This document shows positions 19,691 to 30,479 of a DNA stretch of 64,000 nucleotides, piece by piece. Both the position numbers and the translations under genes were made by a program. Position 1 is the stretch's first letter; each line of letters opens with the position of its first letter. The stretch is from Lucinisca nassula (Eukaryota > Mollusca > Bivalvia > Lucinida > Lucinidae), in NCBI GenBank assembly GCA_963580285.1, contig OY757023.1, positions 129,860,027 to 129,924,026 of the forward strand, in the 5' to 3' direction. The notes under the pieces were generated by a model, which worked only from the letters and a program-made list of their open reading frames with translations, was not told where the DNA came from and made no database searches.

Positions 19691-20164
19691 ACTAGTTCTT
19701 GCATTAATACCTGTGCGCATGGCTATTTGAAGCCATTGTCAAATGGACATAAAGCCGTGCTCAAAAAACAAAAATCATGTTCAATCATGAAATTTGCGTG
19801 CTGTTTGAACATGGATTTTGAGCTTTTGATATCACAAGACGGTCCTTGCTTTGTTTACGTTACGTTGAGCGACGTAACGTTGGCATTTTCTCTATGGTGA
19901 TGTCAGCGGGTTACTGCATAACATTGTCATTGTAAACACCAATCTGAACATTCCATGAGTATTGCATTAACATTTGCCGGATCCCTCGGAAGATATTTGA
20001 ACATTCGGCCTGGCGGCTTCATGTTCAAACAGCTTCCCCAGGACCAGGCAAATGTTAACGCATGAGAAACCTTGGTTGATCCCTATATTCGAGGCCATTT
20101 TGCGCACGGCACTGTTAACGTAATGATCTGAAAATACATTCACAAAATTCTGTTATCATGTTTA

Positions 20165-20790
20165 CAAATTCGTGTCCACATTATAAAATAGTAGTGGAGG
20201 CAATGCTCAGGTATCGATACAATAGACCCACAGCTCCCATCAGAGACACCAAAGGGAAAGAAGCACAAACAACTAGACCCTAATGGAAACATCAATAGTG
20301 GAAAACCAAAAGGACAGATGCTTTCCCATAAAATGGCCAATTGGCTATCCAAAACAAAATAATACAATCGATACACACACTCAAAGGCAAACCATAACAA
20401 AAATAAACCGCAACAGAAGAACCGCCTTGGAACGGTCAGTGAAACGAATTCCACTTGGGGGCTAAAATCGATTTTACGTGGCCACAATACTCGCCCTTAT
20501 TGACGTCGCGATTTAGACAGGTAATTTGTTCAGTCCGCATGGATGCCTGCTAACTAATCAGTGGAACATCTCCGGGAACACAAAAATCAAACAGCCACAT
20601 AGATGAAACAACGACAGCAAGAAACCACTGAAATGCAGGAACAAAAGAATACCAACAGTTAGACTCCGATGGGCTTGACCACAGACAGCGCAACATGCAC
20701 CAACCAACAGTACATAAAATTAGATACTCTCTAATTCTCAGAAAGTCATTACGCTGGAACCGTCATATAATCTAAGGCGTGACCCACCGC
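20165..20790 (+). repeat. Dispersed ~600-bp repeat
   Basis: This copy has ATAGTAGTGGAGGCAATGATCAGG-type start, CCGCCTTGGAACGGTCAGTG, TTAAATCGATTTTACGTGG homology and GACTCCGATGGGCTTGACCA. Order and content match 12698 and 28676. A shorter fragment of the same family lies at 24163-24312. Confidence 0.75.
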
Positions 20791-21179
20791 ACATTTTACA
20801 GAGACAAGCGGTGCTCACAAAAGTATACATCACTTATTTTCACTAAATATCATTACCAAAACACATCTATTCAAGTTTCTTGAAAATTTTATCACTAAAA
20901 TGAAAATTTTCAGAGAAACATTGGGGAATTTTTCATATTTCTGCTCAAAACGTGGATTGTGGGAACTCATTAGAACTGCCTCAATATCAGTTTTTTGTTG
21001 GGTTTTTTTCGCAGGGAACGGCTACTTTGAGAGAAATGCTGTTGTTTTTTTGTTCAAAAATAGCAATGTGATTAGTTAACATATTGTCAATTTTACCCTT
21101 AATTAGGTAAATACGCTAGTATTTTTGCTAAGAAAAAATATGTGTAGATTATACAAATGCAAAAATGACTATCATTTCC

Positions 21180-21463
21180 CATCACCAAAACACGCCTATA
21201 TAATTTTGACCCCCTTGGACCCCACTTTTATATAGTAAAACTGGGGTTTGTAGGGGTAAACCTTATTTTTCTTATTTCTACTCTAAGATATAGATTGTGG
21301 GTACTCGTTTGAACCGTCTCGATGAGGCGGTTCTAACGAGTGCCCATAATCTATATTTGGAGCAGAAATAAGAAAAATATCACAATTTTTCATAATAAAA
21401 GTTTCTCTCTTTTTTTTGGCAATAAAGCTGGCAATGTATTTGTATAGGCGTGTTTGCGTAATG
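21180..21463 (+). repeat. Palindromic MITE, family A, full length
   Basis: CATCACCAAAACACGCC opens and GGCGTGTTTGCGTAATG closes. The core is at 21292-21355. A donor-like TAGTAAGTAC lies about 30 bp beyond the right end on the minus strand, but I cannot support an exon there. Confidence 0.85.
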
Positions 21464-21689
21464 TCAAGCAAAAAAATCATAGTCGTATATATTGTACTTA
21501 CTAGAACTGCAAACAATTTGACCACTTACGAACTTGTTAAGCATATGATGTTTGGAACAACTGCATCCTTGAATTAAGCAATATACCATGATGGTGTGTT
21601 ATTCTAACAATAAAAGTCAGTAAAGATTCAAATTTTAATAAACTTTACCGCAGGAATAAAGGAAAATTTAAAGATGAACTAGAAAAAGT

Positions 21690-22899
21690 GTCCATAGGAC
21701 ACGGATGCCCCCGCCAAATGCCATTCATAAAAATATTACAAATGTACTTCAAATCAATCATAAAATATATGCATCAAGGGCAGATAATCCAAAAAACAAA
21801 AACGCAAGAGTTGTCTACATTGTTCATGACACATCGTCTCAGTGTGATGAATGCACCTGTGAAGTTTCATGAATATATTCCATACGGTTTAGGAGTTATG
21901 GCCCGGGAGGGGATAATTAATTTTTTTTTAAGTCTGTGACCTTGACCTTGAGCTCATGGGCATGGGTGGGGGTATCGCTGAATAAAATGGACAGGTATCT
22001 AACATGATTCCAAATATCAACTCAATCCATCGCACGATTTGGAAAATATCAACTCTTAAAATATCTAATTAAAAATTTCAAAGTCTGTGACCTTGACCTT
22101 GAAGCCATAGGCATGAGTGGGGGTATTGCCAAATAAACATTTTGACCTGTATCTATCATCACAGCATACATAAGCCAAATCAATAATATAGTTTGGAAAA
22201 TTTGAGCTCTTTAAAATCTTTCACATTAAAATTGTCTAAGTCTGTGACCTTGACCTTGAGGTCATAGGCATGGGTGGGGGTATTGCTGAATAAAACACTG
22301 TACCTATATCTATCATCATATGAAACAAAACCATCATAAAAGTTCAGGTTCTACCAGGTACAAATACCTTAACTGGAGTCTTTAACATGGAAAATGTCTA
22401 AGTCCATGACCTTGACCTTGAGGCCATGGGCATGGGTGGGGTACCGCTGAATAAAACTTTGGACCTATATCTATCATCATACCAATTATGAACCAATTCC
22501 ATCAAATGGTTTGGAAAATATGAGTTCTAAAATGTTCAAGTCTACCTGTTACAAAAACCTTAACCTGAGTCTTTAACATCGAAAATGTCTAAGTCTGTGA
22601 CCTTGACCTTGAGGTCACAGGCATGGGTGGGGGTATTGCTTAATAAAACTTTGGACCTATATCTATCATCATACCAAAGATGAACCAGTTCCATCAAATG
22701 GTTAGGAAAATATGAGTTCTAAAAGTTCAGGCTCTACCTGTTACAAAAACTTTAACCTGAGGTTCCAGGATCACGTACGTACGTACGTACGTACGTACGT
22801 ACACACACACACACGTACAGATGGACGTACACATGTACGCACGTACGGAAAACCGAAAAACTATATGCCCCCGGCATCATATGATGCGGGGGCATAAAA
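21690..22899. repeat. Tandem array, unit ~165 bp, nuclear-receptor half-sites
   Basis: At least five units each carry GTGACCTTGACCTTGAGGTCA, CATGGGTGGGGGTATTGC and ATCTATCATCATACCA. The array is bounded by GGACACGGATGCCCCCGCC at the left. At the right are a (GTAC)n/(AC)n run and ATGATGCGGGGGCATAA. The GGGGGCAT-type ends are inverted, as in the element at 25326-26141. Confidence 0.85.
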
Positions 22900-23080
22900 A
22901 GTGTAATCTTTTTCTTAGCTAGTGGGTACACGTGGGTCGAGGCGGTTCCAACATGTACCCACAATCTATATTTGAGAGCAGATATAAGAAATGTAAGGTT
23001 TACCCCTGTAACCCCCAGTTTTACCATATAAAATGGGGTTCAAGGGGGTCAGAATTATATAGGCGTGGTTTGTTATGTGG
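22900..23080 (-). repeat. Palindromic MITE, family A fragment
   Basis: A shortened core (GTGGGTCGAGGCGGTTCC) is followed by CAATCTATATTTGAGAGCAG, the CCCCCAGTTTTACCATATAAAATGGGG block and ATTATATAGGCGTGG. Confidence 0.7.
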
Positions 23081-23098
23081 TTAAAACAGGTTGTAATG

Positions 23099-23480
23099 GG
23101 TCTTAGTAGCCTAATGGATAAAAGTGCTCACTCTAATCATTAGGTCCATCACTGCTGTGGTTTGCACCTAGCTTGGTTCACAAGTCAGAAGCCAAGTTCT
23201 TCCATGCAAGCAAGAAGGTCAGGTGATGTTTCTCTGATAACTCTTGAAAGACGCACCCCACCCCTCCCCCTACACACACTGACCCACCCCTGCCCCCAAA
23301 CTGAAACATGATTTAAAGAAGTGGTCACTATGAGAGGTTTCACTGCTCATCTGACTGCAATCAGCATACATGTAGTTAGCATGCAGACTTATGTGTGGTG
23401 GCCGTAGAAAGTCTCCCTGCCCTTCATCATAGTGTGGTTTTATTTTCTAGTCCTTTGGGATCAGTGATTCCATTGCGGAA
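23099..23480 (+). mobile_element. tRNA-derived SINE, diverged
   Basis: TAGTAGCCTAATGGATAAAAGTG and AATCATTAGGTCCATCACTG match the heads of the copies at 48988 and 57290. GGCCAAGTTCT-like and GAAGGTCAGGTG segments follow. The downstream CCGTAGAAAGTCTCCCTGCCC part recurs near 43975. Confidence 0.6.
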
Positions 23481-23554
23481 TTTCGAAAATGTTTGAGGGT
23501 CACTGTGCTCAGTTCTGTGCAGTAGTACTTGCTTCGAAAGGAGTATCCATTTTT

Positions 23555-24985
23555 TATACGCCCGTTTTGAAAAAAAAACGGTCGTAATATGTTATGGGAT
23601 TGGCGTCCGTCCGTAAACTTTTTCGTTTACGGATACCTCCTCCTACAGTTTTCATTCGATTAACCTGAACTTTGTAGATAGTAAGACTATGAGGTGGACA
23701 TGTGCGTAAAGTTTCAAGGTTAACCATACACCAAATATAAATAGAGTAATGCCCCTTTGAATATTGCAGTAAACAGTTTCGTTTCCGGATAACTCCTCCT
23801 ACAGTTTCCATCTGATTAACCTGAAACTTTGTAGATAGTAAGATTGAGCTGGACATGTGCGTAAAGTTTCAAGGTTAACCATACACCAAATATTAACATA
23901 GAGTTATGCCCTTTTGAAAATTGCGGTAAACATTTTCATTTTCGGATAACTCCTCCTACAGTTTTCATCTGACCAACCTGAAACTTTGTAGATAGCAAGA
24001 CTATGATGTGGAGATATGCGTAAAGTTTTAAGGTTCACTGAACACCAAATATTTATAGACTTATGCTCCTTTGAAAATCTGGGTAAACATTTTCATTTTC
24101 GTACAACTCCTCCTACAGTTTTCATCCAATTTACCTGAAACTTTGTAAATAGTAAAATAGAAGTGGAGGCAATGATCAGGAATCGATACATTCAACCCAC
24201 AGCTCCCAAACATGAAACAACAGACATAATGGAAACATCAATAGCGGAAAGCCAAAAGGACAGTTACTTTCCCACAAAATGGCCAATAGGCTATCCAAAA
24301 TAAAATAAAATAAGCGACTAATAAAATAATATAAGTAAGACTACAAGGTGGAGATGTGTGTAAAGTTTCGAGGTTAATCATATACCAAATATTTATAGAG
24401 TTATGCCCCTTTGACAATTTTGGTATACATTTCATTTCCGGATAACTCCTCCTACAGTTTTCATCTGATCAACCTGAAACTTTGTAGATATCAAGACTAT
24501 GATGTGGAGATATGCGTAAAGTTTCAAGTTTAACCGTACACCAAATATTTATAGACTTAAACCCCTTTGAAAATTTAGGTAAACATTATCATTTCCGTAT
24601 AACTCCTCCTACAGTTTTCATCTGATTAACCTGAAACTTTGTATATGGTAAGACTGAGGTGGAGATGTGCTTAAAGTTTTGAGGTTAACCATACACCAAA
24701 TATTAATAACATTATGACTCTTTGAAAATTTTGTTAAAAAAAATGTTAATGGATAACATCTGATCAACCTGAAAAATATGCTCATTTTGATAAAAACTGT
24801 CCCATTATGTTATGGAGTTGGCGTCCGTCAGAAATGCGTCCGTCCTCCTGTCCATCCATCTGCCCATAAGCGTTTTCTTTTCGGGATAACGCCTCCTACA
24901 GTTTTCATCAGATCAACCTGAATTTTGGTAGATAGCAAGACTGTGATGTGGAGATGAGTGTAAAGTTTCGAGGTTAAATACTACT
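23555..24985. repeat. Tandem array, unit ~180 bp
   Basis: About eight units share AACTCCTCCTACAGTTTTCATC, ACCTGAAACTTTGTAGATAG, GTAAAGTTTCAAGGTTAACC and ACACCAAATAT. A fragment of the ~600-bp dispersed repeat (24163-24312) interrupts the array. The second part restarts at about 24780 with the same GTTATGGAGTTGGCGTCCGTC lead. Confidence 0.85.
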
Positions 24986-25158
24986 ATATTAAGGTGTGGC
25001 AGATTTGGCCATGTAATCATTTTCCATTTATTAAGGCCGAAATTTGAAAAATAGTTACACCATGATGGAGCAGCGAATACTGTTTTCAGTCCACCAAATA
25101 TGAATTTGCCATAGGCGTATAATGCCCCACTTGTGGAGCTCTTGTTCAGAACATTTAT

Positions 25159-26227
25159 CATCACGTGAACAAGTCCGTAAAATGACTCCCCCCCTTATAC
25201 CCCACTTCATATAGAGAAAACTGGGGTTTATGGGGGTATACATTATTTTTCTTATTTTTGCTCCAAAACATAGGTTGTGGATACTAACGAGCACCCACTA
25301 CCTATGTTTGCAATATAAATAAGAACTAAAAATGCGTCCTTAGGACATGGATGTCCCCTCCTGAAAATATGTCTATGTTCGTATTCATCCATAGAACGCT
25401 ATTGACCGTGTTTAAGTTTTGGACCCTTTTTTCACATTTGACCTCTAAGTATGACCTTGACCTTGGAGGTAAGGACCTTGGTTTTGTGTGAGGCAGATTG
25501 TCTCATGATGGCCAACATTTCTGTCAAGTAATTTCAAAATCAATCCAGAGATAAGAAAGTTATTGACTGCGTTTAAGTTTTGGACCATTTTGTTTTACCT
25601 TTGACCTCTAAGTATGACCTTGACCTTGGAGGTACGGATCTGGGTTTGCATGCGATACATCGTCTCATAATGATTAACATTTCTTCAAAGTAATTTCAAA
25701 ATCCATCCAGAAATAAGTAAGTTATTGACTGCGTTTAAGTTTCGGACCTTTTTTTACCTTTGACCTCTAAGTATGACCTTGACCTTGGAGGTACCGACCT
25801 GGATTTTGCACGTGACACATCGTCTCAATATGGTTGACATTTCTACAAAGTAATTTCAAAATCCATCCAGAAATAAGAAAATTATTGAATGCGTTTAAGT
25901 TTCGGAACCTTTTTTTTACCTTTAGCCTCAAATATGACCTTGTCCTTGGAGGTACGGACATGGGTTTAGCATGTGACACGTTGTTTCATGATGGTTAACA
26001 TTGCTGCCGAGTGATTTTAAAATCCATCAAGAATAAGGAAGTTACTGACTGCATTTAAGTTTCAGACGAACGGACCCACGGACGCACGGACGGGGGCAAC
26101 GCTATATGCCCTTTCCACCATTCGTCGAATTGCGGGGGCATAAAAATATCATGGACTTTCATCAGAAAAGTAGCCATTTTGGGGATGTGAAAATTGCACT
26201 ATGTAGAAAGGGTGTGTTATAGCAATG
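25159..26227 (+). repeat. Palindromic MITE, family B, split by a nested array
   Basis: The left part, 25159-25325, has CATCACGTGAACAAGTCCGT and a shortened core. The right part, 26142-26227, has ATCATGGACTTTCATCAGAAA and ends GTGTTATAGCAATG. Bases 25326-26141 are an inserted tandem-repeat element. The right terminus lies 15 bp from the lyase exon b donor. Confidence 0.85.
25326..26141. repeat. Tandem-repeat element, unit ~160 bp, inserted in a MITE
   Basis: About four units have CCTTTGACCTCTAAGTATGACC, TGACCTTGGAGGTA, CATCGTCTCA and AAAATCCATCCAGAAATAAG. The termini are AGGACATGGATGTCCCCTCC and TTGCGGGGGCATAA. Confidence 0.8.
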
Positions 26228-26242
26228 AAAACTACTATGTAC

Positions 26243-26314
26243 CTGTGGGTTGTGCACCAATCATTGAGGCCACTTTATTACGGGCATCATCAATACTGTC
26301 TTTGGCATTCTTGC
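26243..26314 (-). CDS. SCLY: Selenocysteine lyase-like, exon b (72 nt)
   Basis: Acceptor TTTCTTGCAG precedes 26314 and donor GTACATAG follows 26243. The exon completes a Gly codon with exon a, then encodes KNAKDSIDDARNKVASMIG and AQPT, leaving one base for the next codon. Family members have GRKAKxxIxxAR..VAxMIGGxPxD here. It is the helix that leads to the TSGGTE motif supplied by exon c. Confidence 0.85.
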
Positions 26315-26384
26315 CTGCAAGAAAGAGGAAAAATACAATATCACTACGCAAATTAATATACAATCTCACCAAAGAGGTGTCTGA

Positions 26385-26655
26385 ATTGTGGTCCATGTCA
26401 ACATTTGGAGACGTCGCTTCCAATTTTGTGGGACATTTACCAGACATTGGGGTTGACATCTCAAGACCTGCTGCCTTACGAAACAAGCAGGTCTTAAATG
26501 CAAGGGACGATCTGACTTGCATCACTTTGCCTTGGCAGGCTCAGTCCTTCTAAGCAGTTTAGGGCCTTCCGGTACGCATGTGCGGTCTGTTTCAGCTCTA
26601 AGAGGAAGCATCATGTGGCCATACCTATTTCTCCAAGCCCTGATGGACGGGGCCA
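26385..26655 (-). mobile_element. SINE, main family, inverted
   Basis: The minus strand reads GCCCCGTCCATCAGGGCTTGG, TAAGAAGGACTGAGCCTGCC-type body, AAATTGGAAGCGACGTCTCC and CAAATGTTGACATGGAC. It lies in the lyase intron between exons a and b. Confidence 0.75.
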
Positions 26656-26664
26656 ACCATATGT

Positions 26665-26875
26665 CTTGTAGGAAATATTTATGTTGTGGGTACTAGTTAG
26701 AACTCCCTCAAAGAAGCGATTCTAACAAGTACCCACAACTTATGTTTGTGTAGAGAAATAGTAAGATAAATTATCTTAGAATCCTTTTCTGGAGTTGCAT
26801 CAATGAGGCAAATCTAACAAATATCCACTATTATGTTAAGGAAGAGAAACAAATGCTGTCATGAGACAGCAAAGC
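26665..26875. repeat. Decayed palindromic-core MITE
   Basis: TTATGTTGTGGGTACTAGTTAGAACTCCCTCA pairs with AGAAGCGATTCTAACAAGTACCCACAAC. A further half-core follows near 26800. Confidence 0.6.
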
Positions 26876-26879
26876 TCGC

Positions 26880-27540
26880 CTTGAAATTTGTTTATGAGGA
26901 CATGGGCATAAGTGGGGGTATTACCTAATAAACTTGTGGACCTGTATCTATCATCATGCCAAATATGAAACAAATCCATCGCACAGTTAGGAAAATATCA
27001 TAATTAAAAACATAAACATAAAATTTCTAAGTCTGTGACCTTGACCTTGAGACCATTAGTTTCTGAATAAAACTATGGATCTACATCGCCATGCCAAATA
27101 TGAACCAATTCCATCATATTACATGTATGGTTTGGAAAATATGAGCACTTAAAAACTTAACATAAAAAAAAGTTTGTGACCTAGACCTTGGGGTCATGGG
27201 TGTGTGTATTGCTGATTAAAAGTATCATCATTCCAAATATGAACCAAATCCATCAAATATGACCTATTCAAAAACTCAAAAATAAAAAACTCTAAGTCCA
27301 TGACCTTAGCTATGAGGTCATGGGCATGGGTGCGAGTATAAATGAAAAAAAAAAAAACTTTCGATCTATATCTATCATCATATCAAATTTGAGCCAAATC
27401 CATCATATGGTGTAGAAAATACGAGCGGTTTAAAACTTTAATATTAAAAATTTCTTCTTCGTCTGTGACCTTGACCTTAAGGCCATAAGCATGGGCAGGG
27501 ATATTGCAAAGTGAAACTTTGAACATATGTCTATCTAAAT
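26880..27540. repeat. Degenerate tandem array, relative of 21690-22899
   Basis: About four eroded units carry GTGACCTTGACCTTGAG, CCATCAAATATG-type and TATCTATCATCAT segments. Confidence 0.75.
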
Positions 27541-27589
27541 CAAGTGGGTATAACTGAGTTGAAAATAGTCAGTTAAGGAGGTTTCGCTG

Positions 27590-27862
27590 GTTTGTTTGTG
27601 TTGCGGTTGTATGTCTATTTAGGTTATTTTGGAAATGTTGTCTCAGATTTTGTGGGACTTTTACCAGACAAAGAGAATAAATGGCATCCCAAGCACTGCA
27701 GCCCAAAGTATCTGCTAGGGTTAAAAGGCGCGGTCCAACTTGCACCACTTTTCCCGGGAAGGCTTGGACCTTCTAAGATTTATCAGGGCACAAGTTTGAT
27801 CGGTTTCAGTGCTGTATGGAAGCTCCATGCCGCCAAATATATTTCCCCCAAGCCCTAATGAC
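27590..27862 (-). mobile_element. SINE, main family, inverted
   Basis: The minus strand reads GTCATTAGGGCTTGGGG, GGCGGCATGGAGCTTCCATA and TTAGAAGGTCCAAGCC, then a 3' part near ATGTTTCCAAAATAACC. It also lies in the intron between lyase exons a and b. Confidence 0.7.
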
Positions 27863-27934
27863 GAAAAAGGATATTTCCAAGTATAAAAGCAATGATTACC
27901 TCCCTAAATGACAACTGACCACATAGTCAATTTT

Positions 27935-28221
27935 CATCACTAAACCGCGCCTATATAATTTTGACCCCTTTGAACCCCACTTTAATATATAGAAAAACTG
28001 GGATTTAGAGGGGTAAAACTTATTTTTCTTATATCTGCTCTAAATCTAGATATTTGGTACTCGTCAGAACCGCCTCGATGAGGCGGTTCTAACGAGTACC
28101 CACAATCTATATTTTGAGCAGAAATAAGACAAATGTCACCATTAATCATCTTAAATATTTCGTTTTTTTTTTTTCAGCGGTAAAGTTTACACTGCGTTTA
28201 TATAGGCGTGTTTTCGTACTA
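27935..28221 (+). repeat. Palindromic MITE, family A, beside lyase exon a donor
   Basis: The left end is CATCACTAAACCGCGCC and the core 28042-28110. The right end is GGCGTGTTTTCGTACTA, slightly changed from CGTAATG. The right end lies 15 bp from the exon at 28237, on the donor side. Confidence 0.85.
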
Positions 28222-28236
28222 ATTTGCTACATGTAC

Positions 28237-28349
28237 CAGCATAATGTGAACTGCTTGGATTTCCCCATGCATCTTGTAGCGCTGTGTTTATGGTCTCCAG
28301 AACCTCTGGCTCAAGTGGTGTGGTTGCATTATAGTCCAGATATACTTGT
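28237..28349 (-). CDS. SCLY: Selenocysteine lyase-like, exon a (113 nt)
   Basis: Acceptor TCATTGCAG precedes 28349 and donor GTACATGT follows 28237. The exon encodes QVYLDYNATTPLEPEVLETI, NTALQDAWGNPSS and SHYA, with one base at each end shared with neighbouring exons. YLDYNATTPLEP and WGNPSS are hallmark N-terminal motifs of selenocysteine lyase and the related cysteine desulfurases. EPEV and WGNPSS, with TSGGTE in exon c, favour the lyase. The first coding exon should lie at higher coordinates but I did not find it. Confidence 0.85.
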
Positions 28350-28603
28350 CTGCAATGAGAAATACACTGGCAATATGTTTTGTTGGCAAACGTAGTGCTA
28401 TTCATCTTCCTCTTTGAACAGTTTATATTGTGTATCGGCAGTACAATTAATCTAAATGTATATAGAGGAAAGTGCGTGTGTGTGTTTGTGGGCGGGGGGG
28501 GGGGGGGGGGGTGCGGGGAGATTACAAGGGTATACGTTTTCGTATGTTTGAATTTAGCTTTAAAAATAGAGCGTGTGTTGCAGTGTACTTATTAGGACCG
28601 AAC

Positions 28604-28675
28604 CGGCCCCGATAGCTCAGTTGGTAGTGTCCGCTCCGGGGAACGGGAGGTCACGGGTTCGATCTCGGGCCGCGA
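28604..28675 (+). mobile_element. tRNA-derived SINE head
   Basis: GGCCCCGATAGCTCAGTTGG is a box A-like start and GGTCACGGGTTCGATCTCGG a box B-like segment. The acceptor-stem end CCA is missing. It runs directly into the ~600-bp repeat at 28676, so it is a SINE head and not a tRNA gene. Confidence 0.7.
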
Positions 28676-29300
28676 CATACCAAAGTAGAAGTAAAACAAA
28701 GATCAGGAATCGATACAATTAACTTACTCCATCCATCAAAGATACCAAACGGAAAGAAACACAAACATGAAGCGACCAGACCATACTGGAAACCTAAACA
28801 AAGGAAGGCCATAAGGACAATTACTTTCCCACAAAATGGCCAAATGGCCATCCAAAATAAAAAGACACAAGTGAGACACACAGTTAGTAACAAACAGCAA
28901 CATAAATAAACCGCCACAGAAGAACCGCCTTGGAACGGTCAGTGGAAAGAAATCCACTGGGGGGGGGGGAGGAGGGGGGGGGGGCTTAAATCGATTTTAC
29001 ATAGCCATAATCCTCGCCCTTACCTCTGTCGCGGTATACACTAATTTTGTTTAGTCCGCATGAAGGCTTCCTAACTCACCGAGAACATACAAATCAAAAA
29101 ACTACAGAGATGAAACAAAGTTGAGGACTCGACAGCATACAACAACAGAATTGCTGGAGAAAAGAAAACCAACCGTTTGACTCCGAGGGGCCCGACCAAA
29201 GACGGAGCATCAGGCGCCAACCAACATAAAGAATACTAAAATAAAAAAAAATCCATTAATGCTTTTATGCTGGAACCGTCATATAATATTAAGCCCGACC
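28676..29300 (+). repeat. Dispersed ~600-bp repeat
   Basis: AGTAAAACAAAGATCAGGAAT, CCTAAACAAAGGAAGGCCATA and CGCCTTGGAACGGTCAGTGG are followed by a G-rich run at 28961-28983 and TTAAATCGATTTTACATAGCC. This is the longest copy in the window. Confidence 0.8.
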
Positions 29301-29529
29301 CACCGGTGTGCAATCAAAGAGGGAAGCAAAGTTGCCAACCGTGATTTGGTTAACAACCATGCATGCAGTCTGTTTTATAACCTTTATGCTGTACCCAAAG
29401 TCGTTAAAAATGGTACTTGCTGCTCCTCGCTTGGCACTCAGAATGACGGGGTAGAGCTAGGACTGCTCGACCCAGTGTCAGGATAATGTGACTGGGTGTA
29501 GTATCATGTAATGTATCTGGGACATGATA

Positions 29530-29634
29530 CTTCAGTGAGGGAGCACTATAAAAGTGAGCATTGAGCTCCCTGTCGCAACCAGACACCGTCGTGATATGAC
29601 TGAAAAATTGTTGAAAGCGACGTTAAACCCGAAT

Positions 29635-29666
<32 letters not shown>

Positions 29667-29671
29667 GGGCG

Positions 29672-29734
<63 letters not shown>

Positions 29735-29740
29735 ATTAGA
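29530..29740 (+). repeat. SINE 3' end running into an (AC)n/(GC)n microsatellite
   Basis: GTCGTGATATGACTGAAAAA and TTGTTGAAAGCGACGTTAAACC form a SINE tail. An (AC)n tract broken by GCGCGCGC spans about 29634-29732. A palindromic-core half arm (TTATTAGAACCGCACCCACAA) follows. Confidence 0.8.
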
Positions 29741-29944
29741 ACCGCACCCACAAGTTATGTTTCAAGCAAAAACAAAAACAAATCAGTAAAATTCCACACA
29801 TTGTATCAGAAAAATATCAACCTTTGAGATATGTGGGTACGTAACAAAGCTTTCTTACTCACAGCCCGAGACTTACAAACGTGTAAGTACTTAGACCCGT
29901 TCAACAGAGTATAAACGACTTGTTTACGATTTTGTCTTTATGTA

Positions 29945-30211
29945 TAGTAGTCGCAGATAAGATTGACTAGGCGGAGCTATTCAGGTGTTGTCAATATATG
30001 TCAAATTCGCTGAGTCCACGAGAAGATTCGGTAGAGTGCCTTTCACTCGCTATCTACAAGGGGACGATATGGTCATATACGCCACAGCTATGCTTGTGTT
30101 ACAGTTGAATTCACATAATCGGGTGACTTGGTTTACCTTTTTTGTTAATGGAATATTCCCAGGCAGGTACAAACGATAGCTCCGCCTAGTCAATCTTATC
30201 TGCGACTACTA
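29945..30211 (+). repeat. MITE, TAGTAGTCGCAG ends, first of an inverted pair
   Basis: The terminal inverted repeats are at least 38 bp (TAGTAGTCGCAGATAAGATT and its complement). The next element is its reverse complement with roughly 90% identity. TA dinucleotides flank both elements. Confidence 0.9.
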
Positions 30212-30213
30212 TA

Positions 30214-30479
30214 TAGTAGTCGCAGATAAAATTGACTAGGCGGAGCTATAGTTTGCGCCTGCCTTTGGAATGTTCTATTAACGAAAAGGTAAACCAAGTC
30301 ACCCAGTGGTGTGAATTCAACTGTAACACGAACAAAGCTGGGGCGTGTATGGCCATTTGGTCCGCTTGCAGAAAGCATACGGGAGGCAGTCTACCGAATC
30401 TTCAGGTGGACTCAGCGAATTTGACATTATTGACAACGCCTGAATAGCCCCGCCTAGTCAATTTTATCTGCGACTACTA
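30214..30479 (-). repeat. MITE, TAGTAGTCGCAG ends, second of an inverted pair
   Basis: This is the same family as 29945-30211, inverted and separated from it only by TA. The order is TA-element-TA-element-TA. Confidence 0.9.

Noticed and set aside
21490..21530. Donor-like TTCTAGTAAGTAC on the minus strand beside the family A copy at 21180
   Set aside because: It would fit the donor-MITE pattern, but no frame or acceptor supports an exon, so I did not count it.
22776..22802. (GTAC)n run as a regulatory site
   Set aside because: A simple repeat at the end of a tandem-array element.
26194..26553. Plus-strand 119-codon frame
   Set aside because: It is antisense to lyase exon b and to a SINE; the minus-strand exon has splice sites and family motifs.
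28604..28675. Possible tRNA gene (box A and box B present)
   Set aside because: The acceptor stem does not close and the segment runs into a dispersed repeat, so it is a SINE head.
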